Made by a program: the position numbers and the translations under genes | Assembly (NCBI RefSeq): GCF_009866765.1 | Contig: NZ_CP019431.1 | Span: forward strand, 6,547,403 to 6,611,402 | Length of the DNA stretch: 64,000 bases | Reading direction: 5' to 3' | Origin: Pseudomonas sp. S35 | GTDB lineage: Bacteria; Pseudomonadota; Gammaproteobacteria; Pseudomonadales; Pseudomonadaceae | Part shown: positions 15,624 to 24,929 of the stretch, one piece after another | Position numbering within the stretch: the first letter of the stretch is position 1 | Layout of the letters: each line of letters opens with the position of its first letter | Notes under the pieces: generated by a model | Database searches by the model: none | What the model saw: only the letters and a program-made list of their open reading frames with translations | Told to the model about the DNA's origin: nothing

Positions 15624-16922
15624 ATGCGCGAACCCGGTTTACTGAAGCCCGCCGTCCTTTGGCTGCTGCTGTTGGCGCCGCTGTTTTTCAGCACCTACGG
15701 CTTTGCCACCTGGGTCACCAGCCAGCGCAGCGACGTGGGCACGTTGGTGTTCGGCTGGGAAACCCATATGCCGTTCTGGGCCTGGACCATCGTGCCCTAC
15801 TGGTCCATCGACCTGCTGTATGGCTTCTCGCTGCTGCTGCCCAACACCCGCCACGAACTCAAGCAACATGCGCTGCGCCTGCTGAGTGCCCAAGTGATTG
15901 CGGTGAGCTGTTTCCTGATCTGGCCGCTGCGCTTCACGTTCGAGCGGCCGGAGCTGGATGGCGTGTTTGGCTGGCTGTTTGCAGTGCTGGCGGGCTTCGA
16001 TAAGCCGTTCAACCAAGCGCCGTCGCTGCATATCGCACTGCTGGTGATCTTGTGGGTCATGTTCCAACGTCATACCCAAGGTGTCTGGCGCTGGCTGGTG
16101 CATGGCTGGTTCGCGTTGATCGGGCTTTCGGTGCTGACCACTTATCAACATCACTTTATCGACTTACCCACAGGCGCCCTCGCCGGCTGGCTGTGCGTGT
16201 GGTTGTGGCCGCTGGAACATCCGAGCCCGCTGTTGAATGCACGGCTCACCCGAGACACGAAGCGCTGGCGGCTGGGCGTGCGTTACGGCCTGGGCGCGCT
16301 GGCGTTGATCATCCTGGCATTTAGCCTTGGCGGGTGGTGGCTGTGGCTGCTGTGGCCGGCGGTTTCCCTGGGTTTGATCAAGGCGAATTATTTCGTGCTG
16401 GGCGCGGCGGGTTTCCAGAAGCGCGCCGACGGCCAGCTCACACCCGCCGCTCGCTGGTTGTATGCGCCCTATCTGGCGGGCGCCTGGATCAACTCCAGGC
16501 TGTGGACGCGTCAGCATCCGCAGCCCGACCGGGTTGTGGATAACGTTTGGCTGGGGCGAATTCCTACCGCAAAGGAGCAGGTTTCATTCAGCGCCATTGT
16601 CGATCTGTGCGCCGAATTGCCGATTAATCCACAGGGCCGTGCGTACCAGTGTGTCCCCGTGCTGGACCTGATCGCGCCGACACCCGCCGAATGCCTGCAA
16701 GCAGCCCAAGCCATCGAACGCCTGCGTGCACAGGGCCCGCTGTTGGTGTGCTGCGCCCTCGGTTACTCACGCAGCGCCACTGCTGTCGCCGCCTGGCTGT
16801 TGCACAGCGGACGAGCCACGACGGTGGACGCAGCGCTGACTATTATTCGTACAGCGCGGGCCGATGTGGTCCTGCACCCCGCTCACCGTGAAGCGTTGGA
16901 GGGTTTACCCCATGCCTGCTGA
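15624..16922 (+). CDS. PAP2 / dual-specificity phosphatase fusion membrane protein (YnbD-like)
   Basis: A 432-residue membrane protein. The N-terminal two thirds is a PAP2 phosphatase: several membrane helices, then KPFNQAPSLHIALL with the catalytic His and YQHHFIDLPTGALAG with the second His and Asp. The C-terminal 130 residues are a dual-specificity (Cys-dependent) phosphatase with the CX5R loop CCALGYSRSATAVAAW. Two phosphatases of different mechanism in one chain suggest removal of a phosphate on each side of the membrane. The ATG follows the previous stop by 2 bases; 14 codons further upstream are open but lie inside the preceding gene. Confidence 0.88.
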   Translation: MREPGLLKPAVLWLLLLAPLFFSTYGFATWVTSQRSDVGTLVFGWETHMPFWAWTIVPYWSIDLLYGFSLLLPNTRHELKQHALRLLSAQVIAVSCFLIWPLRFTFERPELDGVFGWLFAVLAGFDKPFNQAPSLHIALLVILWVMFQRHTQGVWRWLVHGWFALIGLSVLTTYQHHFIDLPTGALAGWLCVWLWPLEHPSPLLNARLTRDTKRWRLGVRYGLGALALIILAFSLGGWWLWLLWPAVSLGLIKANYFVLGAAGFQKRADGQLTPAARWLYAPYLAGAWINSRLWTRQHPQPDRVVDNVWLGRIPTAKEQVSFSAIVDLCAELPINPQGRAYQCVPVLDLIAPTPAECLQAAQAIERLRAQGPLLVCCALGYSRSATAVAAWLLHSGRATTVDAALTIIRTARADVVLHPAHREALEGLPHAC

Positions 16923-17355
16923 TATGGAACTCCAGGTTGTCGCCAGCCTGTTGCGTCGTGGCCGTTCGCTGGATCAGTTATCCACAGGCCTGACCGTGGC
17001 CGGTGTGTTGTTCGGCCTGGCGCAGTTGCTGATGCCAAGTGTTACGCCGATCTGCCTGCTGCTCAGCGTGTGGATGATTATCCTCGGGCTGCTGCAAAAG
17101 TACTGGGCGCTGCGCGTGGCCTTCGACGCCGACCTGTTCGCCCTGCTGGCCCGTGACACCGAGCGCACCGGCGACCTCGACCAGGCCCTGCAAACCCTCG
17201 GCCTGCAATCACCCAAGCGGGCCGGCCGACCCTGGACCGAGCGCCGTCGCGGCGCCCTCAAACTGTTGCGCAAACAAGCCTGGCTGCTGGGCGCGCAAGC
17301 GCTGCTGACCTTGGGCGTGATCCTCGCCAGCCCTTGGCTGCCTTTCGCCGGATAA
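16912..17355 (+). CDS. Small membrane protein of the lipid operon, unknown function
   Basis: A 147-residue protein with three hydrophobic segments (LTVAGVLFGLAQLLM, ICLLLSVWMIILGLL, AQALLTLGVILASPWL) around a polar loop. I recognise no family. The ATG at 16912 has GGAGGG 8 bases upstream and overlaps the phosphatase gene by 11 bases. Coupling in the middle of the operon points to a subunit or chaperone of the neighbouring lipid enzymes. Confidence 0.75.
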   Translation: MPADMELQVVASLLRRGRSLDQLSTGLTVAGVLFGLAQLLMPSVTPICLLLSVWMIILGLLQKYWALRVAFDADLFALLARDTERTGDLDQALQTLGLQSPKRAGRPWTERRRGALKLLRKQAWLLGAQALLTLGVILASPWLPFAG

Positions 17356-17364
17356 GGAATCCCC

Positions 17365-17985
17365 ATGTTCGAACCCGTGGTCGCCACGTTGATTACCTCC
17401 ATGGCCCGCACCGTCACCGGCGCCCGTAGCCTGTGGCTGGGGTGCGCGCCGGTGCCGGTGCAACGCATCTACTTTGCCAACCACAGCAGCCACGGCGACT
17501 TTGTGCTGCTGTGGGCCTCGTTGCCACAAAACCTGCGCAAGTTCACGCGCCCGGTGGCCGGCAGCGATTACTGGAATAAAAGCGCGCTGCGCCGTTACAT
17601 CATCAACCGCGTGTTCAACGGCGTGCTGATCGACCGCGAACGCAAAGAACCTGTGGATAACCCGTTGCAGCCAATGCTCGCTGCCCTGGAAGGCGGCGAT
17701 TCGCTGATCATCTTCCCCGAAGGCACGCGCAATCTGGAGGACGGTTTGCTGCCGTTCAAAAGCGGCCTGTACCACCTGGCAAAAAGTTACCCACAGGCCG
17801 AACTGATCCCGGTGTGGATCGCCAACCTCAACCGGGTCATGCCCAAGGGGCGCGTCTTGCCGCTGCCGTTGTTATGCACCACCAGCTTCGGTGCACCGCT
17901 GCAACTGGAGGACGGTGAAGACAAGGCGCTGTTCTTGGCCCGCACACGTGACGCCTTGCTCGCCCTCGCCCCGGAGCATGTCTGA
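17365..17985 (+). CDS. 1-acyl-glycerol-3-phosphate acyltransferase family protein (PlsC-like)
   Basis: A 206-residue acyltransferase. It has the catalytic NHX4D motif in NHSSHGDF (His and Asp five apart), IDRERKE as the second block and IIFPEGTRN as the third. It would add an acyl chain to a lysophospholipid-type acceptor at the inner membrane. AAGGAA lies 6 bases before the ATG. E. coli ynbABCD does not contain such a gene as far as I recall, so this is an expansion of the set. Confidence 0.87.
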   Translation: MFEPVVATLITSMARTVTGARSLWLGCAPVPVQRIYFANHSSHGDFVLLWASLPQNLRKFTRPVAGSDYWNKSALRRYIINRVFNGVLIDRERKEPVDNPLQPMLAALEGGDSLIIFPEGTRNLEDGLLPFKSGLYHLAKSYPQAELIPVWIANLNRVMPKGRVLPLPLLCTTSFGAPLQLEDGEDKALFLARTRDALLALAPEHV

Positions 17986-17986
17986 C

Positions 17987-18919
17987 ATGGATAGCCAAAC
18001 CCTGATGTTGTTCGGCGGGATCGGCGCGATCCTGGTGCTCGCCTCGCTGATCGGCCTGATCCTCAAACTGCGCACCCGTGGCACGCCAAACGCGGTGATC
18101 GACAACCTCAACGCCCGCATCAACGCCTGGTGGGTCATGGTGGTGGTGATCGGCATCGCCTTCTGGCTCGGCACCGGTGCGTTGATCCTGTTGTTCTACG
18201 CGGTGTCGTTCTACGCCCTGCGCGAATTCCTCACCCTCACCCCGACCCGACGCAGCGACTACCCGGCCTTGGTGGCGGCGTTTTACCTGGCGTTGCCGCT
18301 GCAGTACCTGCTGATCTACGCCGACTGGTACGGGTTGTTCTCGATCTTCATCCCGGTGTACGTGTTTTTGCTGCTGCCGATCCTCGCCTCCCTGGGCGGC
18401 GACACCACGCACTTCCTGGAACGTGCCTCGAAAGTGCAATGGGGCTTGATGATCGCGGTGTTCTGCGTGTCTTTCGTGCCGGCATTGCTGACGCTGGACA
18501 TCCCCGGCTACGAAGGCCGCAACCTGCTGCTGATCGCCTACCTGGTGATCGTGGTGCAGCTGTCGGACGTGCTCCAGTACGTGTGTGGGAAATTGTTCGG
18601 CAAACACAAGATCGCGCCCAACCTGTCGCCGTCGAAAACCGTGGAAGGCTTTGTCGGCGGGATTTTGCTGTCATCGCTCATCGGTGCGGCGCTGTGGTGG
18701 ACCACACCGTTCAACCCGTGGCAGTCATTTTTGATTGCGCTGTTGATCAACCTGCTGGGGTTTGCCGGTGGGATTGTGATGTCGGCGATCAAGCGTGATC
18801 GGGGGGTTAAAGACTGGGGCCATATGATCGAAGGCCACGGCGGAATGCTGGATCGCCTGGATTCGGTGTGCTTCGCCGCGCCGATCTTCTTCCACCTGGT
18901 GCGCTACTGGTGGACGTGA
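17987..18919 (+). CDS. Phosphatidate cytidylyltransferase family protein (YnbB/CdsA-like)
   Basis: A 310-residue membrane enzyme that makes CDP-activated lipid from CTP and a phosphatidic acid. About eight membrane segments are visible. The C terminus carries the family signature SAIKRDRGVKDWGHMIEG followed by HGGMLDRLDSV. I start it at 17987, with GGAG 10 bases upstream and one base after the previous stop; an ATG at 17978 has its GGAG too close. It closes the operon and would supply the CDP-lipid used by the CDP-alcohol transferase at its start. Confidence 0.88.
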   Translation: MDSQTLMLFGGIGAILVLASLIGLILKLRTRGTPNAVIDNLNARINAWWVMVVVIGIAFWLGTGALILLFYAVSFYALREFLTLTPTRRSDYPALVAAFYLALPLQYLLIYADWYGLFSIFIPVYVFLLLPILASLGGDTTHFLERASKVQWGLMIAVFCVSFVPALLTLDIPGYEGRNLLLIAYLVIVVQLSDVLQYVCGKLFGKHKIAPNLSPSKTVEGFVGGILLSSLIGAALWWTTPFNPWQSFLIALLINLLGFAGGIVMSAIKRDRGVKDWGHMIEGHGGMLDRLDSVCFAAPIFFHLVRYWWT

Positions 18920-18968
18920 CCCCACCGTTCGCAGCATCAACGATGCTTAAAGGCTGACCGATAACCCT

Positions 18969-19011
18969 TGTGGTGAGCGGGCTTGCCCGCGCTGGGCTGC
19001 GCAGCAGCCCC
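18969..19011. repeat. REP-like element
   Basis: tgtggtgagcgggcttgccc followed by gcgctgggctgcgcagcagc contains the REP core gcgggc/gcccgc and a second hairpin gggctgc/gcagccc. It follows the lipid operon and probably helps end it. The rest of the 205-base gap shows only a presumptive promoter for the next gene. Confidence 0.65.
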
Positions 19012-19124
19012 TAAACCAGACGCTGAGTTCCAACAGAAAGATCCCGCCGTGCGGCGTATATCGGCGTCATCTTTTGTATCAAAGACCCTGTAAGATACGC
19101 CGCACTTAGCCAGGGATGCTCACC

Positions 19125-22100
19125 ATGCTCGATTCGCTCAAAGCCATCAGCCGTCGTGTTGTCGGCGTGTTTCTGACCGTGGTGGGGGCCGTTTTCGGCC
19201 AATGGCATCCTCCGCTGTGGCTGCGGGCTCTTGGCCGTGGTGTGGCGAAGTTGGGTGGTAAAGCCCGCGCTTACCCGCGCCAGACGGCTGCCGGGATGCT
19301 CGGGCTGGTACTGCTCGCGGCGGCGGGCTTCTACGGCTGGCACTGGTATTCGAACCTGCCGCAGCCGCATACCGCGAGCTACTCGCTGCACAAGCCCAAC
19401 CTGACCGACTACACCCAGCCAACGCCGGTTGTGGATAACTTGCAGGTGCGCTTCGCTGAGTCCGTGGCGCCGCTTGCGGCGATCGGCAAACCTGTCACCG
19501 AGGGCATTACCCTCAAGCCTGAGGTCGCGGGCACCTGGCGCTGGGCGGATGACCGCAGCCTGCTGTTCGTGCCGGAAAAAGACTGGCCCATCGACGCCCA
19601 TTACACCCTCGAGTTGGCCAAGAAAAACCTGCTGGCAGACGGCGTATTGCTGGATCAGTACAGCACCCAGTTCTCCACCCAACCGTTCCGCGCCACCCTG
19701 GCCGCCAACGAGTTGTACCAGGACCCATCCAACCCGACGTTGAAACAGCTGGTGGCGACCTTCCGGTTTTCCCACCCGGTGGATGAAGACAACCTACGCA
19801 AGCGTGTAACCGTGACCCTCGGCAAAGGCCTGGCCTACCGCGACGCCCAGTTGCCCAATCGCCCGGAAATCACCTTCGACGAGAAAAAACTCAACGCCTA
19901 CGTACGCTCTGCCGCCCTGGCCACGCCGCTGGAAAGCACGCCGGTCAGCGCCAGGCTCGACGAAGGCATCAAGGCCCGCGACGGCGGCAATGCCAGCGCC
20001 GCGCCACTGGTGGCCGAAGTCACCGTACCCGGCCGCTATCGCCTGACCTTTACCGGTGCCGACGTCAGTTTTGTGGATAACGAACGCGCCGAGCCTGAGC
20101 CGGTGCTGATGTTCAGCAGTTCCAGCGCCGTAGCCGATGACACCATTGCCGGTAAGGTCCAGGCCTGGCTGTTGCCGGAAAAAGCCCAGGACGACACGCG
20201 CCCTTACACCACCAACGACATCGACGACGCCCTGCTCGCCCGCAGCACCAAGGTCAACCTGACCCACGTACCCAGCGTCGAACCGCTCAACACCCTGCAC
20301 GCCTTCAAGTTCAAGGCCCCGGCCGGCCGTGCGTTGTATGTGCGCGTGCCTGCCAACCTGGAAGCCATCGGCGGCTATCTGGCAAAAAATCCTACAGCGT
20401 CGCTGGTGAGCATGCCGGCGTATCCGCGCACCTTGCAGTTCCTGTCTGACGGCGCCCTGCTCAGCCTCACCGGCGAAAAACGCCTGGGCTTCATGGCCCG
20501 TGGCGTGCCCGGCGCCCACGTGGAAATCGCCCGCTTGCTGCCCAACCAATTGCAGCACTTGGTGGACCAGAGCAGCGGCAGCTTTGCCCGGCCGAACTTC
20601 GGCAATGAGTACTTCGATCGCATGGTCGAGCGTCAGTCCCTGGACATTACGCTGTCATCCAATGACCCAGCCAAAACCGTCTACGACAACGTGGACTTGA
20701 GCCACTACCTCACCGCCAACGGCGGCCGTCGCGGCATTTTTGTGCTCAAGCTCAGCCCACAGGATGAACCGGCCGAGCGTACGTTCGACTACGACCGCAG
20801 CAGCACCAGCGACCTGCGGTTTATCGTGGTGACTGACCTGGGCATCATCGCCAAGCGCTCCAGCGACGGCAGCCATGATGTGTATGTGCAGTCCATCGGT
20901 AATGGTTCGCCGGTGGCCGACGCGCAAGTCGACATCATCGGTCGCAACGGTCTGCCGGTGAGCAGCGGCCACACCGACGGCGAAGGCCATGTGCATTTCG
21001 CCAAGCTGGATGAACTGCGCCGTGAGAAAACGCCGCTGATGTATGTGGTCAGTCGCGGTAACGACCAGTCGTTCCTGCCGATTGCCCGTCAGTCCCAGCA
21101 GCTGGACTTGTCGCGCTTCGATGTAGGCGGTTTGGAAGAAGACGGTGCGATTGATCGCCTCAGCGCCTACCTGTTCACCGACCGCGGCCTGTACCGGCCT
21201 GGTGAAACCGCACACCTGGGCATGATCGTGCGCAGCGGCAACTGGAAAGGCGCCCTACAAGGCCTGCCGGTGGAACTGCAAATCACCGACCCACGTGGTC
21301 TGGAAGTGATTCGCCAGCCGCTGAAGCTGTCCGCGAGCGGGTTTGAAACCTTTGATTTCCCCAGCAGCGAAGTCGCCCCCGCCGGGGAGTACACCGCGAC
21401 GTTGCAGTTGATTGGCCAAAAACAGACCCGCACCGACCTGGGCAGTGTCAGCTTCAAGGTCCGCGACTTCGAGCCGGACCGCATGAAGGTCAGCCTGAGC
21501 CTGCATGACACCCCGGTGCCGGGCTGGATTCCCCCGGACCAGGTGGTGGCTAAAGTCACCGCGATGCACCTGTTCGGCGCCCCGGCGTCGGGCCGTCGCG
21601 TCACCGCGAAAATGTCCCTGAGCCCGACGCTCGCGGCCTTCGACCGCTACCCCGACTACCGCTTCCGCCTCAATGATTCCCTGGAAGACGCCAGCACCGA
21701 AGACCTGGCCGAAACCAGCGTGGACGATAACGGCCAGGCCGTGCTCGACCTCAACCTGCAACGTTTCGCCAACAGCACCTATCGCTTGCAAGTGATGACC
21801 CAGGTGTTCGAGGCCGAAGGTGGCCGCAACGTGGCGGCGCAAAGTGCGTTGCTGGTGTCGTCCGCGCCGTACCTGGTGGGTGTGAAAAGTCAGGACTCGC
21901 TGTCGTACGTTGCCAAGGATGCGCCACGCCAGGTGCAGTGGCTGGCCGTCGCGCCAGACCTTTCGCCGCTTGCGGTGGATGGCCTGACCAGCGAAGTGGT
22001 CGAGCACCGTTATGTGTCGGTGCTGGTGAAGCAATCCAACGGCACCTACAAGTACGAGTCGCGCATCAAGAACATCAACCAACCGGCTTCACCGCTGGTG

Positions 22101-24929
22101 ATGACCAAGGACGGCGCCAAGCAGACCCTCAACACCGGCACGCCAGGGGATTTCACCCTGCAAGTGAAGGACGCCAACGGCAACCTGCTCAACCAGATCG
22201 ACTACAGCGTGGCCGGGCGCGGCAACACCTCGCGCTCTCTGGAGCGTAACGCCGAGCTGCAACTGCGCCTGGATAAACGCAGCTACGCCACCGGTGATGA
22301 GATCGCCATCAGTATTCGCGCGCCGTACACCGGCGCGGGCTTGATCACCATCGAGCGCGACAAGGTCTACACCCAGCAGTGGTTCAAGGCCGACAGCACC
22401 AACAGCGTGCAACATATCCGCGTGCCTGCGGGGCTTGAGGGCAATGCCTACGTCAACGTGCAGTTCGTGCGGGACATCGGCTCGTCCGAGGTTTATATGA
22501 GCCCGCTGTCCTACGGGGTGGTGCCGTTCAGCATCAACCTGGATGCGCGGCGCATGGCACTGAAGGTCGAAGGCCCGGCGAAGATCGAGCCGGGGCAGAC
22601 CCTGGACATCAAGGTCAACGCCGACCGGCCGGGCCGCGCAGTGGTTTACGCGGTGGATGAAGGCATCCTGCAAGTGGCGCGCTATCAAACGCCGGACCCG
22701 TTGGGCTTCTTCTTCCAGAAGCGTGCGCTGGAAGTCGGCACCAGTCAGATCCTTGACCTGATCCTGCCGGAATTCAGCCGCCTGCTCAGTGGGGCAGCGC
22801 CGGGTGGCGATACGGAAGGCGCCCTGGCCAGTCATCTGAACCCCTTCAAGCGTAAACATCAGCCGCCCGTGGCCTGGTGGTCCGGGCTGGTGGATTTGCC
22901 GGCCGGTGAGACCGTGCTGCATTACCAGGTGCCCGACAGCTTCAACGGCAAGTTGCACCTGTTTGCCGTCGCGGTGGATACCGACAGCGTGGGCGTCAGC
23001 GAGGCCACGACCGACGTGCGCGGGCCGATTGTGATCACGCCCAACGTACCGGCCTTCGTGGCGCCGGGGGATGTGTTCAACGTCAGCGCCGGGGTCTTCA
23101 GCAACCTCGATGCAGCGGCGGATGTGAAGTTTGAAGTGCAGACCAGCGCCGGCCTCGTGGTGCAGGGTGACAAGGGCAGCACCCTGTCGCTGCAGCCGCG
23201 CAAGGAAGGCACTGCCGAGTTCAAGATCAAGGTCGGCGACACACTCGGTTCGGCGGACCTGCGTTTTGTCGCGGTGCTGCCGGATGGCAAGCGGATCCAG
23301 GTGGCAGAAACCACCTCGATCCGGCCATTGAGCGAGCATCGCGTGGCACTGAGCCTGGGCCGTTTCGACAGCGCCAGCAAAGAGCTCAAGCCCACCCGTG
23401 AACTGTTCAGCCAACTGCGTGATGTGCAACTGGGCGTGGCCGCCTCGCCGCTGGTGTGGGCCAACGGCCTCAAGCACTACCTGGATGACTACGGCTATGC
23501 GTGCACCGAGCAATTGGTCTCCAAGGCCATGCCGGCCTTGATCTGGGGCGGCACCGCACCCGAGGCTGAGCAAGCCTTCAACAGCGCGGTGCGCATGCTG
23601 CGCCAGCGTCAGAACCAGGCCGGTGGCTTTGGTTTGTGGGCGGCCAACCCGGACGTGGCGCCGTACGCCAGCCTTTACGCCACCGACTTCCTGATCGAAG
23701 CCAAGGAGCGCGGGCTGCCAGTGCCGGAAGACCTGCTGGTGCGTTCCAACGCGTATCTGACAGATCTGGCCAACGGCCCCAGCGAAGGCCTGTCGGAGTT
23801 GCGCAACCGTGCCTACGCCAGTTACCTGCTGAGCCGTCAGGGGATTCTGGTGAGCGGCGCGCTGAGCGATATCCGCGAGCGCTACGAGCGTTACTTCAAG
23901 GACAGCTGGCAAAACGACCTGGGCGCCGCTTACCTGGCCGCCAGCTACAAGCTGCTCAAGCAGGATCGCCAGGCCGATACGCTGTTGCGCAAAGTTCCGT
24001 GGCGTTCGCTGGTGGATAAGTGGGACAGCGACGGTCTGTATTACGACCCGCTGGTGCACGACGCCGAACACTTGCACCTGCTGGCGCGCCACTTCCCGGA
24101 ACTGATGGATGACGTGCCCACGGCGCTGCTGGACAAGCTCGGCAAACGCCTCAACGAGCAGCGCTACAACTCGCTCTCGGCTGCGCTGTTGCTGCGCGCC
24201 CTGGACAACTATGGCCAACGTGCGCAAAGCGACATGACGCTCAAGGCCACCGCGTGGCTGGGCGACAAGCAGCAACAATTGCTGGAGATGGCCGGCCAGC
24301 CACCGCGCGCCGCTGTACCAGGCGCCACGCAGAAGCTGGTGATGGAAAAATCCGATGGCCCGGCGGCGTTCTATATGCTCAGCGAAGCCGGTTTTGACAA
24401 GGGCGCCAAGCTCAAAGCCATCAACAACGGCCTGGAAATCATCCACGAATACCTCGACCTCAAAGGCGAGCCGGTGAGCAAGGTGGCCGTGGGCGATGAG
24501 TTCCTGGTGCGCTTGCGCCTGCGCGCGACCGACCGTGACCAGGTGCAGCAAGTGGCTGTGGTCGACTTGCTGCCCGGCGGTGTCGAGCCTCTGTATAACT
24601 TGCCGCCGGAGCCGCAAGCCGCGAGCAGCGAGGAAAGCGAGGGCGAAGAATCCGAGTACGTAGAAGCCAGCGAAGAAGAAGCCGACACCTGGCAGGCCCC
24701 CATCGGCGAAACCGAGTTGAGCAACTGGCAGCCAGACTACGTGGACGTGCGGGATGATCGGGTGGTGTTGTACGGCACTGCGCTGCGTGATGTAGGCACT
24801 TTTGTGTACCGCGTGCGCGCCACCAACGCAGGGACGTTCAATACGCCACCGGCCTACGCCGAAGGCATGTACGAAACCACCCTGCAAGGGCGCGGCAAAG
24901 TAGGCCAGCTTGAAATTACCAAACCTTAA
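19125..24929 (+). CDS. Bacterial alpha-2-macroglobulin with thioester and membrane anchor
   Basis: A 1934-residue periplasmic protease trap. After a basic start there is one membrane helix (TAAGMLGLVLLAAAGFYGWHW, about residues 61-81), then many macroglobulin domains. A bait-containing centre leads to the thioester motif CTEQ at Cys1460 within GYACTEQLVSKAMP. The last part holds an acidic run (SSEESEGEESEYVEASEEE) of unknown role. The thioester glutamine is intact, so covalent trapping is possible. The helix anchor differs from the lipoprotein anchor of E. coli YfhM. I start at 19125, where the purine-rich stretch sits at a better distance than for the ATG at 19116. pbpC overlaps its end. Confidence 0.9.
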   Translation: MLDSLKAISRRVVGVFLTVVGAVFGQWHPPLWLRALGRGVAKLGGKARAYPRQTAAGMLGLVLLAAAGFYGWHWYSNLPQPHTASYSLHKPNLTDYTQPTPVVDNLQVRFAESVAPLAAIGKPVTEGITLKPEVAGTWRWADDRSLLFVPEKDWPIDAHYTLELAKKNLLADGVLLDQYSTQFSTQPFRATLAANELYQDPSNPTLKQLVATFRFSHPVDEDNLRKRVTVTLGKGLAYRDAQLPNRPEITFDEKKLNAYVRSAALATPLESTPVSARLDEGIKARDGGNASAAPLVAEVTVPGRYRLTFTGADVSFVDNERAEPEPVLMFSSSSAVADDTIAGKVQAWLLPEKAQDDTRPYTTNDIDDALLARSTKVNLTHVPSVEPLNTLHAFKFKAPAGRALYVRVPANLEAIGGYLAKNPTASLVSMPAYPRTLQFLSDGALLSLTGEKRLGFMARGVPGAHVEIARLLPNQLQHLVDQSSGSFARPNFGNEYFDRMVERQSLDITLSSNDPAKTVYDNVDLSHYLTANGGRRGIFVLKLSPQDEPAERTFDYDRSSTSDLRFIVVTDLGIIAKRSSDGSHDVYVQSIGNGSPVADAQVDIIGRNGLPVSSGHTDGEGHVHFAKLDELRREKTPLMYVVSRGNDQSFLPIARQSQQLDLSRFDVGGLEEDGAIDRLSAYLFTDRGLYRPGETAHLGMIVRSGNWKGALQGLPVELQITDPRGLEVIRQPLKLSASGFETFDFPSSEVAPAGEYTATLQLIGQKQTRTDLGSVSFKVRDFEPDRMKVSLSLHDTPVPGWIPPDQVVAKVTAMHLFGAPASGRRVTAKMSLSPTLAAFDRYPDYRFRLNDSLEDASTEDLAETSVDDNGQAVLDLNLQRFANSTYRLQVMTQVFEAEGGRNVAAQSALLVSSAPYLVGVKSQDSLSYVAKDAPRQVQWLAVAPDLSPLAVDGLTSEVVEHRYVSVLVKQSNGTYKYESRIKNINQPASPLVMTKDGAKQTLNTGTPGDFTLQVKDANGNLLNQIDYSVAGRGNTSRSLERNAELQLRLDKRSYATGDEIAISIRAPYTGAGLITIERDKVYTQQWFKADSTNSVQHIRVPAGLEGNAYVNVQFVRDIGSSEVYMSPLSYGVVPFSINLDARRMALKVEGPAKIEPGQTLDIKVNADRPGRAVVYAVDEGILQVARYQTPDPLGFFFQKRALEVGTSQILDLILPEFSRLLSGAAPGGDTEGALASHLNPFKRKHQPPVAWWSGLVDLPAGETVLHYQVPDSFNGKLHLFAVAVDTDSVGVSEATTDVRGPIVITPNVPAFVAPGDVFNVSAGVFSNLDAAADVKFEVQTSAGLVVQGDKGSTLSLQPRKEGTAEFKIKVGDTLGSADLRFVAVLPDGKRIQVAETTSIRPLSEHRVALSLGRFDSASKELKPTRELFSQLRDVQLGVAASPLVWANGLKHYLDDYGYACTEQLVSKAMPALIWGGTAPEAEQAFNSAVRMLRQRQNQAGGFGLWAANPDVAPYASLYATDFLIEAKERGLPVPEDLLVRSNAYLTDLANGPSEGLSELRNRAYASYLLSRQGILVSGALSDIRERYERYFKDSWQNDLGAAYLAASYKLLKQDRQADTLLRKVPWRSLVDKWDSDGLYYDPLVHDAEHLHLLARHFPELMDDVPTALLDKLGKRLNEQRYNSLSAALLLRALDNYGQRAQSDMTLKATAWLGDKQQQLLEMAGQPPRAAVPGATQKLVMEKSDGPAAFYMLSEAGFDKGAKLKAINNGLEIIHEYLDLKGEPVSKVAVGDEFLVRLRLRATDRDQVQQVAVVDLLPGGVEPLYNLPPEPQAASSEESEGEESEYVEASEEEADTWQAPIGETELSNWQPDYVDVRDDRVVLYGTALRDVGTFVYRVRATNAGTFNTPPAYAEGMYETTLQGRGKVGQLEITKP

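Noticed and set aside
20516..20525. ccacgtggaa, the core of a parS site, inside the A2M gene
   Set aside because: The flanking six bases do not match the 16-bp Pseudomonas parS palindrome, so only 10 of 16 fit; a chance partial match is more likely.
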